Shown: positions 8,672 to 17,702, counted from the first letter of the stretch. The stretch: DNA of 64,000 bases from Spirillospora albida (GCF_000718255.1 NZ_JOFJ01000018.1:111711-175710), one strand, 5' to 3'. The notes: a model not told the origin generated them from the sequence alone. Numbers and translations are program-made.

Positions 8672-8808
8672 GGTGCTCTCCCATCGGCGGCGGGACCGCG
8701 AACCTGAGGGGCCCGCCGAGGTGGGAGACCTCACGCCGATCGGGGCATGTTCGGCGGCTCCGGGACGCTGATATCTGGAGACGGAACCGACCACCCCGGG
8801 GAGACCGA

Positions 8809-9006
8809 ATGCCGATCAAGCGCCCGTCGTTCCTGCCGTCCCGGGAGGCTCTCGAGCAGCAGGCACTGGACCGCTCCACCAGCAAGACCCGGCCCGGTTC
8901 CCAGTTCGATCACCCGACGGCGAAGTACCTGTTCATCGTCGCCTTCGCCGTGACCGTCGCGGCGCACGTGGTCGGCGGCGTGCTGTTCGCCCTGATCAAG
9001 TTCTGA
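8809..9006 (+). CDS. Small single-span membrane protein
   Basis: A 65-residue protein with a charged N-terminal half (REALEQQALDRSTSKTRPG) and one C-terminal membrane span (LFIVAFAVTVAAHVVGGVLF, about residues 44-63), so most of it should face the cytoplasm. The ATG at 8809 is preceded by GGGGAGA. It lies on the opposite strand between two GGDEF-EAL genes and stops 7 bases before the end of the next one. I do not recognise the family. The good ribosome site and full-length span support a real gene. A link to the c-di-GMP proteins is only positional. Confidence 0.6.
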   Translation: MPIKRPSFLPSREALEQQALDRSTSKTRPGSQFDHPTAKYLFIVAFAVTVAAHVVGGVLFALIKF

Positions 9007-9013
9007 GCCCGGG

Positions 9014-11713
9014 TCAGACCGGCCGGTGCGCGGCCTCGCGGAGGATGAGGGCGTCGATCTCCTCCGGCGACAGGGGCTTGGCGAAGTAGTAGCCCTGCGC
9101 CAGGCGGTAGCCCATCTGGTAGAGGCGGCGCGACTGCGCGGCGGTCTCCACGCCCTCCGCGACCGTCGTGAGGTCGAGCGCCTGCGCGATCTGGGCGATG
9201 GAGGTGGCGATGGCGGCCTGCCCGACGGTGCCGGTGACCTCGTCGACGAACAGCTTGTCGACCTTCAGGACGTCGACGGGGCAGGTGCGCAGCAGGCCGA
9301 GGGAGGAGTGGCCGGTGCCGAAGTCGTCCAGCGCGATCTTCACTCCGAGGGCCTGCACCGCCCTGACGGTCTCGACCGCCAGGCCGCCGTCGAACACCGC
9401 GGTCTCGGTGATCTCCACGAGCAGGTCGGCCGGCTCCATGCCCGTCTCGGCCAGGACGTCCGCGACCGTGTCCACGAGCGACGGGTCGCGCAGCTGCCGG
9501 GCCGACACGTTCACCGCGAGGTGGCGCGGGGCCGCCGCGCCGTGCGCCTCGCGCCAGCGGACCATCTGCCGGCACGCCTCCCGCAGCACCCACGCCCCGA
9601 TCTGGACGATCGTGCCGTTGCGTTCGGCGACCGGGACGAACTCCACCGGTGACACCAGCCCCCGCTCGGGGTGCCGCCACCGGATGAGGGTCTCCACGCC
9701 GTAGAGGCCGCCGTCCGGGAGCGTCACCACCGGCTGGTAGACCAGGAAAAGCTCACCGCGTGCGAAGCCGCGCTGCAGGTCCGCGCCGAGGCGGGCGCGC
9801 TCGTCGGCGCGGGCGTCCATGGTCGCGGCGTAGCGCCGGTACCCGCTCTTGCCGCCCTCCTTCACCGCGTACATCGCGACGTCCGCGCGGCGCATCAGCT
9901 CGGTGGCGTCGGTGCCGCCGGACGCCTCGGCCAGCCCGATGCTGGCGTGCACGAGCAGGTCGTGCCCGAGCGCGTTGACGATGCCGCTCAGCGCGCACGA
10001 GATCCGGTCCAGGACGCCGTCGATCTCGTCGGCGGAGACGTCCCACAGCAGGACGGCGAACTCGTCGCCGCCCAGCCGCGCGACCGTGTCGCCCGGCCGC
10101 ACGCAGTTGCGCAGCCGGCCCGCGATCGCCACGAGCAGCGCGTCGCCGACCGCGTGGCCCAGCCGGTCGTTGATCGCCTTGAAGTCGTCCAGATCGATCA
10201 GGGCGACCGCGATGCCGTCCCCGCCGGTTCCGGCGAGGGCGCTCTCGATGCGCTCCACGAGCAGCGCCCGGTTCGCCAGGTGCGTCAGCGCGTCGTGCCC
10301 CGCCTGGTGGACCAGCTCCTCCTGGACACGGACGATGTCGGTGATGTCACGAAGGTTGCTGACGATCCCGCCGACGCTGGAGTCGCCGTAAGAGTTGGTG
10401 GAATGGACCTCCATGCACCGGTACGTCCCGTCCGTTCGGGCCATGCGGACCTGGAAGGTGTAGGTGCCGCCCGGGTCCTTCAGCATCATCGCGACGTTGT
10501 CGTTCATGATCTGGACGTCGTCCGGGTGGAGGCGGTTCATGTAGTGCGTGCCGACCCACTCCTCGGCCGGGCCGCCCAGCACGCGCTCGATGTTCGGGCT
10601 GACGTACGTGATCCTCGCGTCCGGGCCGACGATCGTCGTGATGTCGGACGAGTAGCGCTGGAGCGCGCGGAACCGGCGCTCGTAGCGCCCCAGCTCCGCC
10701 ATGCTCGCGTCCAGGCGGGCCAGCAGGCTGCCGATGTCGCAGAACGCGATGATCTGCCGCATCACGACCAGGCCCGTCAGCAGGATCACCCCGATGGTGA
10801 CGGCCCGGTGCGGGCCCTCCCCGGACCACTCCGAGATCACCAGCAGCACATGGACGCCGCCGACCGCGATGTAGGGCAGCCAGCTGTACGCGTGGCGGCG
10901 GCGGCGCCGGCCGGCCGGCGCCGCAGCCATCTGGCGCCGCAGCCCCACGGCGACGAGCAGGCACGCCACCGGCAGCGCGAGATGGGTGGACGCGAGGTGC
11001 GGACGGCCGTCGATGACGGGGGCGAGGACGCCGCCGGTGATGGAGGCGAGCAGGACGCCGATGCCCAGCGCCCAGAGGGCGCCGCGGTCCATCGGCCCGG
11101 CGCCGGTGAGCGCGAGCTTGATGGTGATCAAGACGACGGCCCAGCTCAGCGCGACGACGGAGGCCGAGGAGCCCACCGCCCCCGTCGTCTCGGCCATCTG
11201 CGCGCCCTTGAGGCTGAGGTAGTACCAGACGTACAGGCCGGCGCCCACGATGAAGATCCCCGCGTCCAGCCCGAGCGTGAGCCACTCGTTCCGCGACCGC
11301 CGCGGAACGGGGATCATCAGCAGCGCCCCGACGAGCAGCAGGATGCAGACGATGTAGACGCCCATGGTGAGCGGGCCGATGTAGGCGCGGGGAGCGCCCG
11401 GACCGAACAGGGTGTCGCCGGCGTCGGAGACGACGCCGAGGGCGACCAGGCCCAGCACCAGGCCGATGCGCCGCCAGAAGAGCCGGACGGGCCGGCTCAG
11501 CCCCGGCGCGCGGGCGCATTGCAGGCAGCCGTGCGAGACGAGGAGCGTGCACACGACGGGCGGGATCCACGCCACGAACGGCATGGACGTGCCGTCGACC
11601 GTCCAGAGGAACCACAGCGCGCTGAAGGCGGTGAGCAGCGCGATCGGCAGGATGGGCGCGCGCAGGGCAGGACCGGTCGCCGGCCCGGTGGCCTCACCCA
11701 GATCCTTCGCCAT
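9014..11713 (-). CDS. Membrane-PAS-GGDEF-EAL c-di-GMP turnover protein
   Basis: An 899-residue member of the same paralogous set. Membrane helices start at PILPIALLTAFSALWFLW. The PAS segment is YSSDITTIVGPDARITYVSP. The GGDEF domain has RLGGDEFAVLL with RPGD upstream, and the EAL domain is complete with VETLIRW, ITETAVF, LDDFGTGHSSL, LKVDK and EGVET. It can in principle both make and degrade c-di-GMP. The ATG at 11713 follows GGAAGGG. The gene starts 65 bases after the TetR stop on the same strand, so the TetR gene may control or be co-transcribed with it. Its EAL half is nearly identical in wording to the second paralogue, pointing to recent duplication or gene conversion. Confidence 0.92.
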   Translation of the reverse strand: MAKDLGEATGPATGPALRAPILPIALLTAFSALWFLWTVDGTSMPFVAWIPPVVCTLLVSHGCLQCARAPGLSRPVRLFWRRIGLVLGLVALGVVSDAGDTLFGPGAPRAYIGPLTMGVYIVCILLLVGALLMIPVPRRSRNEWLTLGLDAGIFIVGAGLYVWYYLSLKGAQMAETTGAVGSSASVVALSWAVVLITIKLALTGAGPMDRGALWALGIGVLLASITGGVLAPVIDGRPHLASTHLALPVACLLVAVGLRRQMAAAPAGRRRRRHAYSWLPYIAVGGVHVLLVISEWSGEGPHRAVTIGVILLTGLVVMRQIIAFCDIGSLLARLDASMAELGRYERRFRALQRYSSDITTIVGPDARITYVSPNIERVLGGPAEEWVGTHYMNRLHPDDVQIMNDNVAMMLKDPGGTYTFQVRMARTDGTYRCMEVHSTNSYGDSSVGGIVSNLRDITDIVRVQEELVHQAGHDALTHLANRALLVERIESALAGTGGDGIAVALIDLDDFKAINDRLGHAVGDALLVAIAGRLRNCVRPGDTVARLGGDEFAVLLWDVSADEIDGVLDRISCALSGIVNALGHDLLVHASIGLAEASGGTDATELMRRADVAMYAVKEGGKSGYRRYAATMDARADERARLGADLQRGFARGELFLVYQPVVTLPDGGLYGVETLIRWRHPERGLVSPVEFVPVAERNGTIVQIGAWVLREACRQMVRWREAHGAAAPRHLAVNVSARQLRDPSLVDTVADVLAETGMEPADLLVEITETAVFDGGLAVETVRAVQALGVKIALDDFGTGHSSLGLLRTCPVDVLKVDKLFVDEVTGTVGQAAIATSIAQIAQALDLTTVAEGVETAAQSRRLYQMGYRLAQGYYFAKPLSPEEIDALILREAAHRPV

Positions 11714-11778
11714 GGCCGCCCTTCCAGAGGCATCGCGAACCCATCGGCCGCCGCCAGGCGATCCTGAGGTTCCCGGCG

Positions 11779-12348
11779 CTACGGCCGGACGGATCCGTCG
11801 ATGAGCAGCCGGAGGGCGCCGCGGACGATGTCCTCGCGGTCCCTGCCGTCCGGGGTGTCGGAGAGCTTCCCGCAGGAGGCCGTGACGGTGCGCAGGACCA
11901 TCCAGGCCCGCAGCTGGTCCTGGAGGCGGGTGGAGCGTCCGGCGAGCGCGTCCAGTAGGTGCTCGCGCTGGCCGTGGGTGGGGATGAACGGTGCGGTGCC
12001 GACGGCGTCCGCCAGCTCCGTGAGCAGCAGCGCGACCTCCCGCCGGTAGCGCAGGGCGAGGTCGACGAACCCGGTGACGGCCGCCTCGGCGACCCGGTCG
12101 TCGGGCAGGTCGGCGAGCCGCTCGGCCAGCGCGTTGCCCGCCTCGATCGCCGGGTCCAGCGCCTCGGCGAGGAGCCCGCCCTTGGAGCCGAAGTGGAACA
12201 GCAGGGTCTGCTTCGCGCAGCCCGCCTCGACGGCGATGTCCTGCAGCGAGGTGTTCCGGTAGCCGCGCTCGGCGAACAGGCGCAGCGCCTCCTCCAGGAG
12301 GCGGTCGCGCAGCGCGTCGCCGATGCGGGTCATCTCGTCGTCCGTCAC
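11779..12348 (-). CDS. TetR family transcriptional regulator
   Basis: A 189-residue regulator. The N-terminal DNA-binding domain is clear: RDRLLEEALRLFAERGYRNT, then SLQDIAVEAGCAKQTLLFHF. The C-terminal ligand/dimer domain is all helical and of normal length. I chose the GTG at 12348; an ATG at 12411 and an internal ATG at 12333 are alternatives. It is the first gene of a leftward run containing the GGDEF-EAL gene at 9014, so a role in setting c-di-GMP protein levels is plausible. I saw no clear palindromic operator upstream. Confidence 0.88.
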   Translation of the reverse strand: MTDDEMTRIGDALRDRLLEEALRLFAERGYRNTSLQDIAVEAGCAKQTLLFHFGSKGGLLAEALDPAIEAGNALAERLADLPDDRVAEAAVTGFVDLALRYRREVALLLTELADAVGTAPFIPTHGQREHLLDALAGRSTRLQDQLRAWMVLRTVTASCGKLSDTPDGRDREDIVRGALRLLIDGSVRP

Positions 12349-12436
12349 GGCGCCCCATTCGGCACCCGCCCGCCCCGGCTGAGCGAAAGCCCCCCGGTGC
12401 CCGGAGATCATCCGCCGGCCGGCACCCCGGCGACCG

Positions 12437-12916
12437 TCACTGTGACGCCTGGCGGCGCTGTTCCCACAGGGCGGCGACGGCGTTGAGTTCGTGCTGGAAG
12501 CGGTCGAGGCCCGCGAAGGCGCGCTCGTCCAGGAACACCAGGATCCTGCGGCGGCGCTGCGGGCCGATGGAGACGGTCACCACGTAGCGCGAACCGACCT
12601 GTATGCCGTAGGCCGTATTGACGACCTTCCGGTCGGTCAGCTCGAACTCGTGGACGTCCGACCACAAGTGGTGGCGGCGGACGAGAAAGCCCTGACGCGT
12701 GATCCCGTCCTCGGCCACGACCGTCCCCACGCGCAGGATCCGGACGACCACGAGGGCGATGACCGCCAGCCACGCGACCGTGACCATGGTCGCCGTCGAT
12801 TCGGCCAGCCCGATGCCGAGGGGGAGCCCGTAGGCCAGCACACCGTTCACGGACGCCGCCATGAGCGTGTACAAGGTCAGGCTCTTCGGAATCCGGTACC
12901 TCCTCGGTAGCTCCAT
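12437..12916 (-). CDS. Two-span membrane protein with PH-like cytoplasmic domain
   Basis: A 159-residue protein. Two membrane helices (about residues 14-33, LTLYTLMAASVNGVLAYGLP, and 40-58, VTVAWLAVIALVVVRIL) are followed by a soluble domain starting GTVVAEDGITRQGFLVRRHHLWSDV. This resembles bacterial PH-type domains (bPH families), which often sit on the membrane through such a hairpin. Function is unknown. The ATG at 12916 lies after GGCGGGG; a TTG at 12979 would add 21 residues but has no ribosome site. It is divergent from the PadR gene. Confidence 0.65.
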   Translation of the reverse strand: MELPRRYRIPKSLTLYTLMAASVNGVLAYGLPLGIGLAESTATMVTVAWLAVIALVVVRILRVGTVVAEDGITRQGFLVRRHHLWSDVHEFELTDRKVVNTAYGIQVGSRYVVTVSIGPQRRRRILVFLDERAFAGLDRFQHELNAVAALWEQRRQASQ

Positions 12917-13042
12917 CGATGCGGACCCCGCCTTCTTCTCCCAGGTGTCCCCCGCGTCGCCATCGGTCCGATACTCCAACGGCTACGGCGATCCGCAAAG
13001 GGGGCGTTGTTCGGCGTCCGAGAGCCGGGCACGGGCTTGCTT

Positions 13043-13062
13043 ATAGGAAGCTATCTTCCTAT
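13043..13062. promoter_or_regulatory. PadR-type operator
   Basis: A perfect palindrome, ATAGGAAG-CTAT-CTTCCTAT, ends 9 bases before the ATG of the PadR gene. The form matches PadR operators with TATCTTCC cores. It probably overlaps the promoter, giving autorepression of the padR-membrane protein pair. Confidence 0.75.
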
Positions 13063-13071
13063 TCTTGGTCC

Positions 13072-13422
13072 ATGCCACGACGCAAACCGGGGGCCCTGGT
13101 CCCCCTGGAGACCGAGATCCTCGAGGCGGCGCTGTCGATGCAGCGGTCGGGGCAGGCCGCCTTCCACGGGTTCGGTCTCGCCCAGACCATGCGGGAGCAG
13201 AGTTCCTCCCGCTCGCTGACCAGCCACGGAACCCTCTACAAGGCCCTGGGCCGGCTGGAGGAGTTCGGCCTGCTCACCTCCCACTGGGAGGATGCCGCGG
13301 CGGTCGAGGGGCGGCCCCGCCGCCGCCTGTACGAACTCACCGGCGAGGGCGTCCGAGTGGCCGCCGCCGCGGCCCGTCCGGTTCCGGGACGCCTCCCGCG
13401 CGCCGCAGGGGAGCCCGCATGA
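13072..13422 (+). CDS. PadR family transcriptional regulator
   Basis: A 116-residue regulator whose winged helix includes SLTSHGTLYKALGRLEEFGLL and the wing EGRPRRRLYELTGEG, both characteristic of PadR proteins. There is no purine-rich ribosome site before the ATG at 13072, so the transcript may be leaderless or very short-leadered. The stop overlaps the next start as ATGA, so translation of the membrane protein is coupled. PadR regulators paired with small membrane proteins are frequent in actinomycetes and often respond to cell-envelope conditions; the inducer here is unknown. Confidence 0.88.
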   Translation: MPRRKPGALVPLETEILEAALSMQRSGQAAFHGFGLAQTMREQSSSRSLTSHGTLYKALGRLEEFGLLTSHWEDAAAVEGRPRRRLYELTGEGVRVAAAAARPVPGRLPRAAGEPA

Positions 13423-14087
13423 CACCCGAACGCATGGCCTGGCTGGTGACCCGGTGGGTGCGGTTCTACACGCGGGATCTGCCCGCGCCGATCGCCGAGC
13501 GCCGCGTCGACGAGATCGCCGCCGATCTGCACGACCACATCGCCCACGAACGCGACCGGGGGACCGGGGAGCGGCGCATCGCCCTCGCTCTCGCGTCCCG
13601 CATGGTCCGCGGCCTGGCCGCCGACGCCACGTGGCGCGGACGGCACGCCGGGGCGGCCGCCGGCCGCACCGCACCACCGGAGGTGGCAATGAGGAACAAG
13701 GTCGCGTACCGGCTCGCCGTCGGTGCCACGATCATGGCGATGCTCTTCCTCGTCTGGCTGATGGGCGCCGTCGGCGTCATCGGCGTCGAGGGCGACCGCG
13801 CCGACCTGATGTACTTCGGGGTGATCGCCCTCGGCTTCGTCGGCGCCGCCATCGCGCGGTTCCGCCCGCGCGGAATGGTGTTCGTCCTGCTCGCGATGGC
13901 CGCGGGACAGGCGCTGGTCGCCGTGGCGGCGCTCCTCGCCGGGAAGCACCGCTCGCCGGTCACGTCCGTCTACGAGCTTCTCGGGCTGAACGGGATGTTC
14001 ATCGTGCTCTTCGCCGGCGCGGCCTGGCTCTTCCACCGCGCCACCCCCGACCGCCCCCGCCGCGAGGCAACGAAACCGGGTTCGTGA
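13419..14087 (+). CDS. PadR-coupled integral membrane protein
   Basis: A 222-residue protein. The cytoplasmic N-terminal part (residues 1-75, RWVRFYTRDLPAPIAERRVDEI then ADLHDHIAHER, seen in two pieces) resembles the prefix domain of PadR-associated permease-like proteins. Four membrane spans follow: LAVGATIMAMLFLVWLMGAV, LMYFGVIALGFVGAAIA, MVFVLLAMAAGQALVAVAAL and NGMFIVLFAGAAWLF. The ATG at 13419 overlaps the padR stop. The reaction or substrate is unknown. The coupling implies that PadR controls its synthesis tightly. Confidence 0.75.
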   Translation: MTPERMAWLVTRWVRFYTRDLPAPIAERRVDEIAADLHDHIAHERDRGTGERRIALALASRMVRGLAADATWRGRHAGAAAGRTAPPEVAMRNKVAYRLAVGATIMAMLFLVWLMGAVGVIGVEGDRADLMYFGVIALGFVGAAIARFRPRGMVFVLLAMAAGQALVAVAALLAGKHRSPVTSVYELLGLNGMFIVLFAGAAWLFHRATPDRPRREATKPGS

Positions 14088-14145
14088 GCCGAGCTCAGAC
14101 GATGGACGAACCCGCCGCCTGTTCGCTTCTTGGGAGCCCGGAAGC

Positions 14146-14352
14146 TCAGAGGTCGTGGTCGCTTGCGCGGATGTCGCGAGTGAGCGCGCCGAACACGGCC
14201 CGTCCGAGGATGAGCATGGGGCCGTCCGGGTCCTTGGAGTCGCGCACCGCCACGGTCGAGGCGATCCCCGCCACCTCGACACAGTCACCCCCTTGACCGG
14301 TGCTGTGGCTGCTCTTGCGCCACCGGGCGATCGTCAGGTCCGGGATGCTCAT
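14146..14352 (-). CDS. DUF397 domain protein
   Basis: A 68-residue DUF397 protein with the family core ARWRKSSHSTGQGGDCVEVA and VAVRDSKDPDGPMLIL. In actinomycetes these small proteins are almost always encoded next to an Scr1-type XRE regulator. The pair has been proposed to act in development or as a toxin-antitoxin-like module, but the biochemical role is not settled. The ATG at 14352 overlaps the TGA of the upstream XRE gene, so the two are translationally coupled. Confidence 0.92.
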   Translation of the reverse strand: MSIPDLTIARWRKSSHSTGQGGDCVEVAGIASTVAVRDSKDPDGPMLILGRAVFGALTRDIRASDHDL

Positions 14353-15185
14353 TTGTAGTCCTCCTGGATCTTCCTGATCAACGCGAGAGACTCGTCCTTG
14401 GGAAGGGCCTCCCCCATTACCAGGTCGAAGCGTACTCGGAATTCCGCGACCGTTGCCAGGTCCTCGATCACCTGGCTGATTTCAGGACCCTCGTGATAGG
14501 CGATGTCCCCACCGCCGGGAAGCGTCAGGACGGTGAATGAGCCGTCGAGTCCCGCATAGGTCACCGAAGTAAAGGGCAGCACCCGAATCTCGGTGCGCGG
14601 ATCGGTGGTGGCGATCTCTTGCAGCAGCTCGAGCTGCTCTTTCATGACGGCCGGTCCGCCCACAGCCCGTCGTAGGGCGGCCTCATCGAGCACGAACCAC
14701 TTTCGTGGATTCTTGTTCTGGGTGAGATGTTTCTGTCGCGCCATCCGTGCGGCCACGTATCCGTCCAGGGCGTCCAGAGATTGTGCGGTGGTCAGAGTCC
14801 CACGTGCGTAAGCCGGTGTTTGAAGCAATCCGGGCACCACCTGGGGGTCGAACTTCCGGATGCCGTCGGCTTCGGCTTCCAGCCCTGCGTACCTCGAGAA
14901 TCCGGGAGGTGTGGCGAGGTGCTTGCCTTCGCGCTTGATCTCGCGCCACATCGTCCAGAAGATTTGGGCAGGGCCGGTCTCGAAGAAGACGTCGAGGTCG
15001 TTCGCGGTCGCTTCCGACGGCGGTTTTTGTGCCGTCTCCAGTTTCTCTATCCAACCGGGTCTGCAGCCGAGTGCCTCGGCGAGCCGCGGGCGGGACAGGC
15101 CGGACGCCTCGCGGTGGGCGCGCAGGACCGCGCCGAAGTTCCGGAGCAGCGGGTCGCGGGTGTAGGTGCCGTCCTCCAGAGCCAT
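14349..15185 (-). CDS. Scr1-type XRE regulator (DUF5753)
   Basis: A 278-residue protein. The N-terminal HTH (about residues 17-70) has LRAHREASGLSRPRLAEALG and WIEKLETAQKPPS. The rest is the DUF5753 ligand-like domain with VVPGLLQTPAYAR, RQKHLTQ and LPFTSVTYAGLDGSFTVL. This is the standard partner of DUF397. Such pairs resemble the Scr1/Scr2 proteins of Streptomyces. The ATG at 15185 follows GGGACG. The last base of the stop lies inside the DUF397 start codon. Confidence 0.92.
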   Translation of the reverse strand: MALEDGTYTRDPLLRNFGAVLRAHREASGLSRPRLAEALGCRPGWIEKLETAQKPPSEATANDLDVFFETGPAQIFWTMWREIKREGKHLATPPGFSRYAGLEAEADGIRKFDPQVVPGLLQTPAYARGTLTTAQSLDALDGYVAARMARQKHLTQNKNPRKWFVLDEAALRRAVGGPAVMKEQLELLQEIATTDPRTEIRVLPFTSVTYAGLDGSFTVLTLPGGGDIAYHEGPEISQVIEDLATVAEFRVRFDLVMGEALPKDESLALIRKIQEDYK

Positions 15186-15379
15186 CGGGGGGCGTCCCTT
15201 CGGTCTTGGGGGGGCCGTCTGGAATGTGACGGGCTCATGGCTGAGCGTAGCCACTCGCTGGGAAGGTGGTCCGGTGCTTCCCGAACACGCGATGGGCGGG
15301 GCTCGAGATGACCACATGGAGGTGATGGCGTCATGCGTGCTACATCGAATGGGAACGGCTGGCCGCCCAGGCATACGAC

Positions 15380-15562
15380 ATGCTCGATCCAGACGCCCAG
15401 GCGGCGATCGCCAGAGCGGTGGTACGGCTCGCCCGCCAAGGCATCCCCGACGACGCGGTGCCCGGTGACGACGGCCGATGGACCCTACGGGCAGGTGGCC
15501 ACATCATCGTCTTCACCGAAAGCGATCTGGACCTCTACCTCATCGTGATCGAGCGCGACTGA
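15380..15562 (+). CDS. Small hypothetical protein divergent from the XRE gene
   Basis: A 60-residue ORF starting MLDPDAQAAIARAVVRLAR. It is rich in hydrophobic and acidic residues towards the C-terminus (IIVFTESDLDLYLIVIERD). There is no ribosome site before the ATG. The frame continues upstream as YIEWERLAAQAYD without a start codon, while a possible ATG (15333) is one base out of frame. The true gene may therefore be longer and frameshifted. I recognise no family. Its position opposite an XRE/DUF397 pair is its only context. Confidence 0.4.
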   Translation: MLDPDAQAAIARAVVRLARQGIPDDAVPGDDGRWTLRAGGHIIVFTESDLDLYLIVIERD

Positions 15563-15635
15563 GCCGGTTTCGGTATGAGCATGGCGCCGCCTCCTGGACG
15601 ACGTCCGTCCCCGCGTCGAAGCACCGCCAGGTCAG

Positions 15636-16145
15636 TTAGCGCCAGCCGTGGGGGTTGGAGAAGGACTCGCGGGAGATGCGCGAGCCGGTGTCGGGGAAGT
15701 CTCCGAACCGCTCGCTGTGCAGGTGGGCGAAGAGATAGGGCATCCGCTCGCACCAGGCGTCCGGTACCGCCATCCGAGGGTCGCGGGTGACGGCGGTGTA
15801 GAAGTCGCGGCCCAGCGCGACGATGAAGCCGCGCGCGTAGAGGAAGCCGTCGTCGGAACCGCCCGTCACCTGGTGGACGTCGGCGCGGTCGATGTCGTGG
15901 AGCAGGCGTTCCACCGTCCGGTCGAGTGCGGTCAGTTCCTCGGGCGGCAGGTCACGGGCGGTGGTGGACAGGTTCGCCAGGAAGCCCTCGAGGGCGCCTT
16001 CGACGGTGGCCAGCTGCTCGGCGTACAGGTCTTCCTCCGGCGTCGGCGCGCGGTGCGCCAGGGCGTGGCGCGCCTGGTTCGTCTCCGGGCCCAGAGGCTC
16101 CCATGCCTTCTCCACCAGCGCCCACAGGTGCTCGACCTCATCCAT
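15636..16145 (-). CDS. DUF4240 domain protein
   Basis: A 169-residue soluble protein. MDEVEHLWALVEKAW at the start and GGSDDGFLYARGFIVALGRDFY followed by TAVTRDPRM match the DUF4240 family, a domain widespread in actinomycetes with no known biochemical role. The ATG at 16145 has a strong GGAGG ribosome site. An upstream extension (MARIEQGG) was not used. It stands alone between the small ORF at 15380 and the exporter gene. Confidence 0.75.
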   Translation of the reverse strand: MDEVEHLWALVEKAWEPLGPETNQARHALAHRAPTPEEDLYAEQLATVEGALEGFLANLSTTARDLPPEELTALDRTVERLLHDIDRADVHQVTGGSDDGFLYARGFIVALGRDFYTAVTRDPRMAVPDAWCERMPYLFAHLHSERFGDFPDTGSRISRESFSNPHGWR

Positions 16146-16226
16146 ACGGTGACCTCCTTGTTCGATGCGGGCCACCTAACCAGCCGGCACCGACATCGCG
16201 CGGCGGCCGGCTGGTCGGGTGAGGCG

Positions 16227-17702
16227 TCAGGGGTGGACGGGCAGGGGGTCGGGGGTCGCGGCGGGGGAGGGGGCGGCCTCGCGGTCGGGACGCGGGGTGT
16301 TCATCAGGACGGCGACGAGCAGCGCGCCGGTCAGGAGGATCCCCGCGCCCCAGGCGCTCGCCGTCGCGAAGCCCTCGACCATGGCGGCGGCCGGGCTCGC
16401 GGGGTGCGCGGCCAGGTGGTCGGCGGCGGCGGTGGTGGCGATGGTGTTGAGCAGCGCGGTGCCGAGCGAGCCGCCGATCTGCTGCGCGGTGTTGACGGTG
16501 GCCGAGGCCACGCCCGAGTCGTCGGTGCCGACGCCGTGGGTGGCGTAGTCGAGCGCCGTCGGCATGATCAGGCCGGCGCCGAGGCCGAGCAGGAGCTGCG
16601 TGACGAGGACGCCGCGGGCGTAGCCGGTGCCGGTGTCCAGGGTGAGCATCCACAGCAGGCCGGACGCGCCGAGCAGCATGCCCGGGACGATCAGCATCCG
16701 CGGCGGGACCCTGGGCAGCAGCCGCGCGGCGAGCCCGCCGGCCGACACCAGGACCGCCATGACCATCGGGAGGAAGGCCACACCCGTCCTGACCGGCGAG
16801 TACCCCTGGACGACCTGCATGTAGTAGGTCATGAAGAGGAACGCCCCGAACATGCCGATGACCGCCAGGCCGATGGCGAGGTAGGCGCCGCCGCGGGTGC
16901 GGTCGGCGATCACGTGCGGCGGCAGCAGCGGCTGCGGTGCCCGGCGCTCGACGGCGGCGAACGCGGCGAGCAGCGCCGCGCCGGCGGCCAGCAGGCCCGC
17001 GACCCGCGCCGAGCCCCAGCCGTCGGACTCGGCGCGGCCGGTGGCGTACACGATGGCGACGAGCCCGCCGGTCACCAGCAGCACGCCGGGGATGTCGAAG
17101 CGGGCCCTGGCCGAGCGGCGCGATTCGGTGAGCACCGCGTACCCGCCGGCCGCCGCGATCAGGGCGATCGGGACGTTGATGTACAGGCACCAGCGCCAGT
17201 CCAGGTACTCGGTCAGCGCCCCGCCGGCCAGCAGCCCGACCGCGCCGCCCGCGGCGGAGACGGCGCCCCAGATCCCGAACGCCTTGGCCCGGTCGCGCGG
17301 CTCGGTGAACGTCACCGTCAGCAGTGCCAGCGCGGACGGCCCGAGCAGCGCGCCGAACGCGCCCTGCAGCGCGCGGGCGAGCAGCAGCATCTCGGTGTTC
17401 GCCGCCGCGCCGCCGAGCGCGGACGCGGCGGCGAAGCCGAGCAGCGCGACCAGGAACGTCCGCCGGCGGCCGGCGTGGTCGGCGATCCGGCCGCCGAGCA
17501 GCAGCAGGCCGCCGAACGCCAGCATGTACGCCGTGATGATCCACTGCCGGTCGCCGTCGGAGATCCCCAGATCCCGCTGGACGGACGGCAGCGCGATGCT
17601 GACGACGGTGCCGTCCAGAACGATCATCAGCTGGGCCAGTGCGATGCAGAGCAGTGTGGCCCGGCGGCGCGGCGAGCCCGCCGGGGCCTTGGTGGTCGCC
17701 AT
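16227..17702 (-). CDS. DHA2 family MFS multidrug exporter
   Basis: A 491-residue, 14-span proton-coupled exporter of the EmrB/QacA type. Visible signatures are LAQLMIVLDGTVVSIALPSV (helix 1, motif D1), GGRIADHAGRRRTFLVAL (motif A) and RALQGAFGALLGPSALALL (motif B/C region). It would export amphipathic drugs across the inner membrane; the substrate is not predictable. The ATG at 17702 has GGGAGGA upstream. It is divergent from an ECF41 sigma gene. A promoter-like CGTCACA, 16 bases, CATC (17795 down to 17769) upstream suggests the sigma factor may drive it. Confidence 0.9.
   Translation of the reverse strand: MATTKAPAGSPRRRATLLCIALAQLMIVLDGTVVSIALPSVQRDLGISDGDRQWIITAYMLAFGGLLLLGGRIADHAGRRRTFLVALLGFAAASALGGAAANTEMLLLARALQGAFGALLGPSALALLTVTFTEPRDRAKAFGIWGAVSAAGGAVGLLAGGALTEYLDWRWCLYINVPIALIAAAGGYAVLTESRRSARARFDIPGVLLVTGGLVAIVYATGRAESDGWGSARVAGLLAAGAALLAAFAAVERRAPQPLLPPHVIADRTRGGAYLAIGLAVIGMFGAFLFMTYYMQVVQGYSPVRTGVAFLPMVMAVLVSAGGLAARLLPRVPPRMLIVPGMLLGASGLLWMLTLDTGTGYARGVLVTQLLLGLGAGLIMPTALDYATHGVGTDDSGVASATVNTAQQIGGSLGTALLNTIATTAAADHLAAHPASPAAAMVEGFATASAWGAGILLTGALLVAVLMNTPRPDREAAPSPAATPDPLPVHP

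Noticed and set aside
6626..8707. A 693-codon open frame on the plus strand
   Set aside because: It is antisense to the second GGDEF-EAL gene and has no motif or ribosome site.
9014..12358. A longer start for the third GGDEF-EAL gene
   Set aside because: The extension overlaps the TetR gene in another frame; the ATG at 11713 has a good ribosome site.
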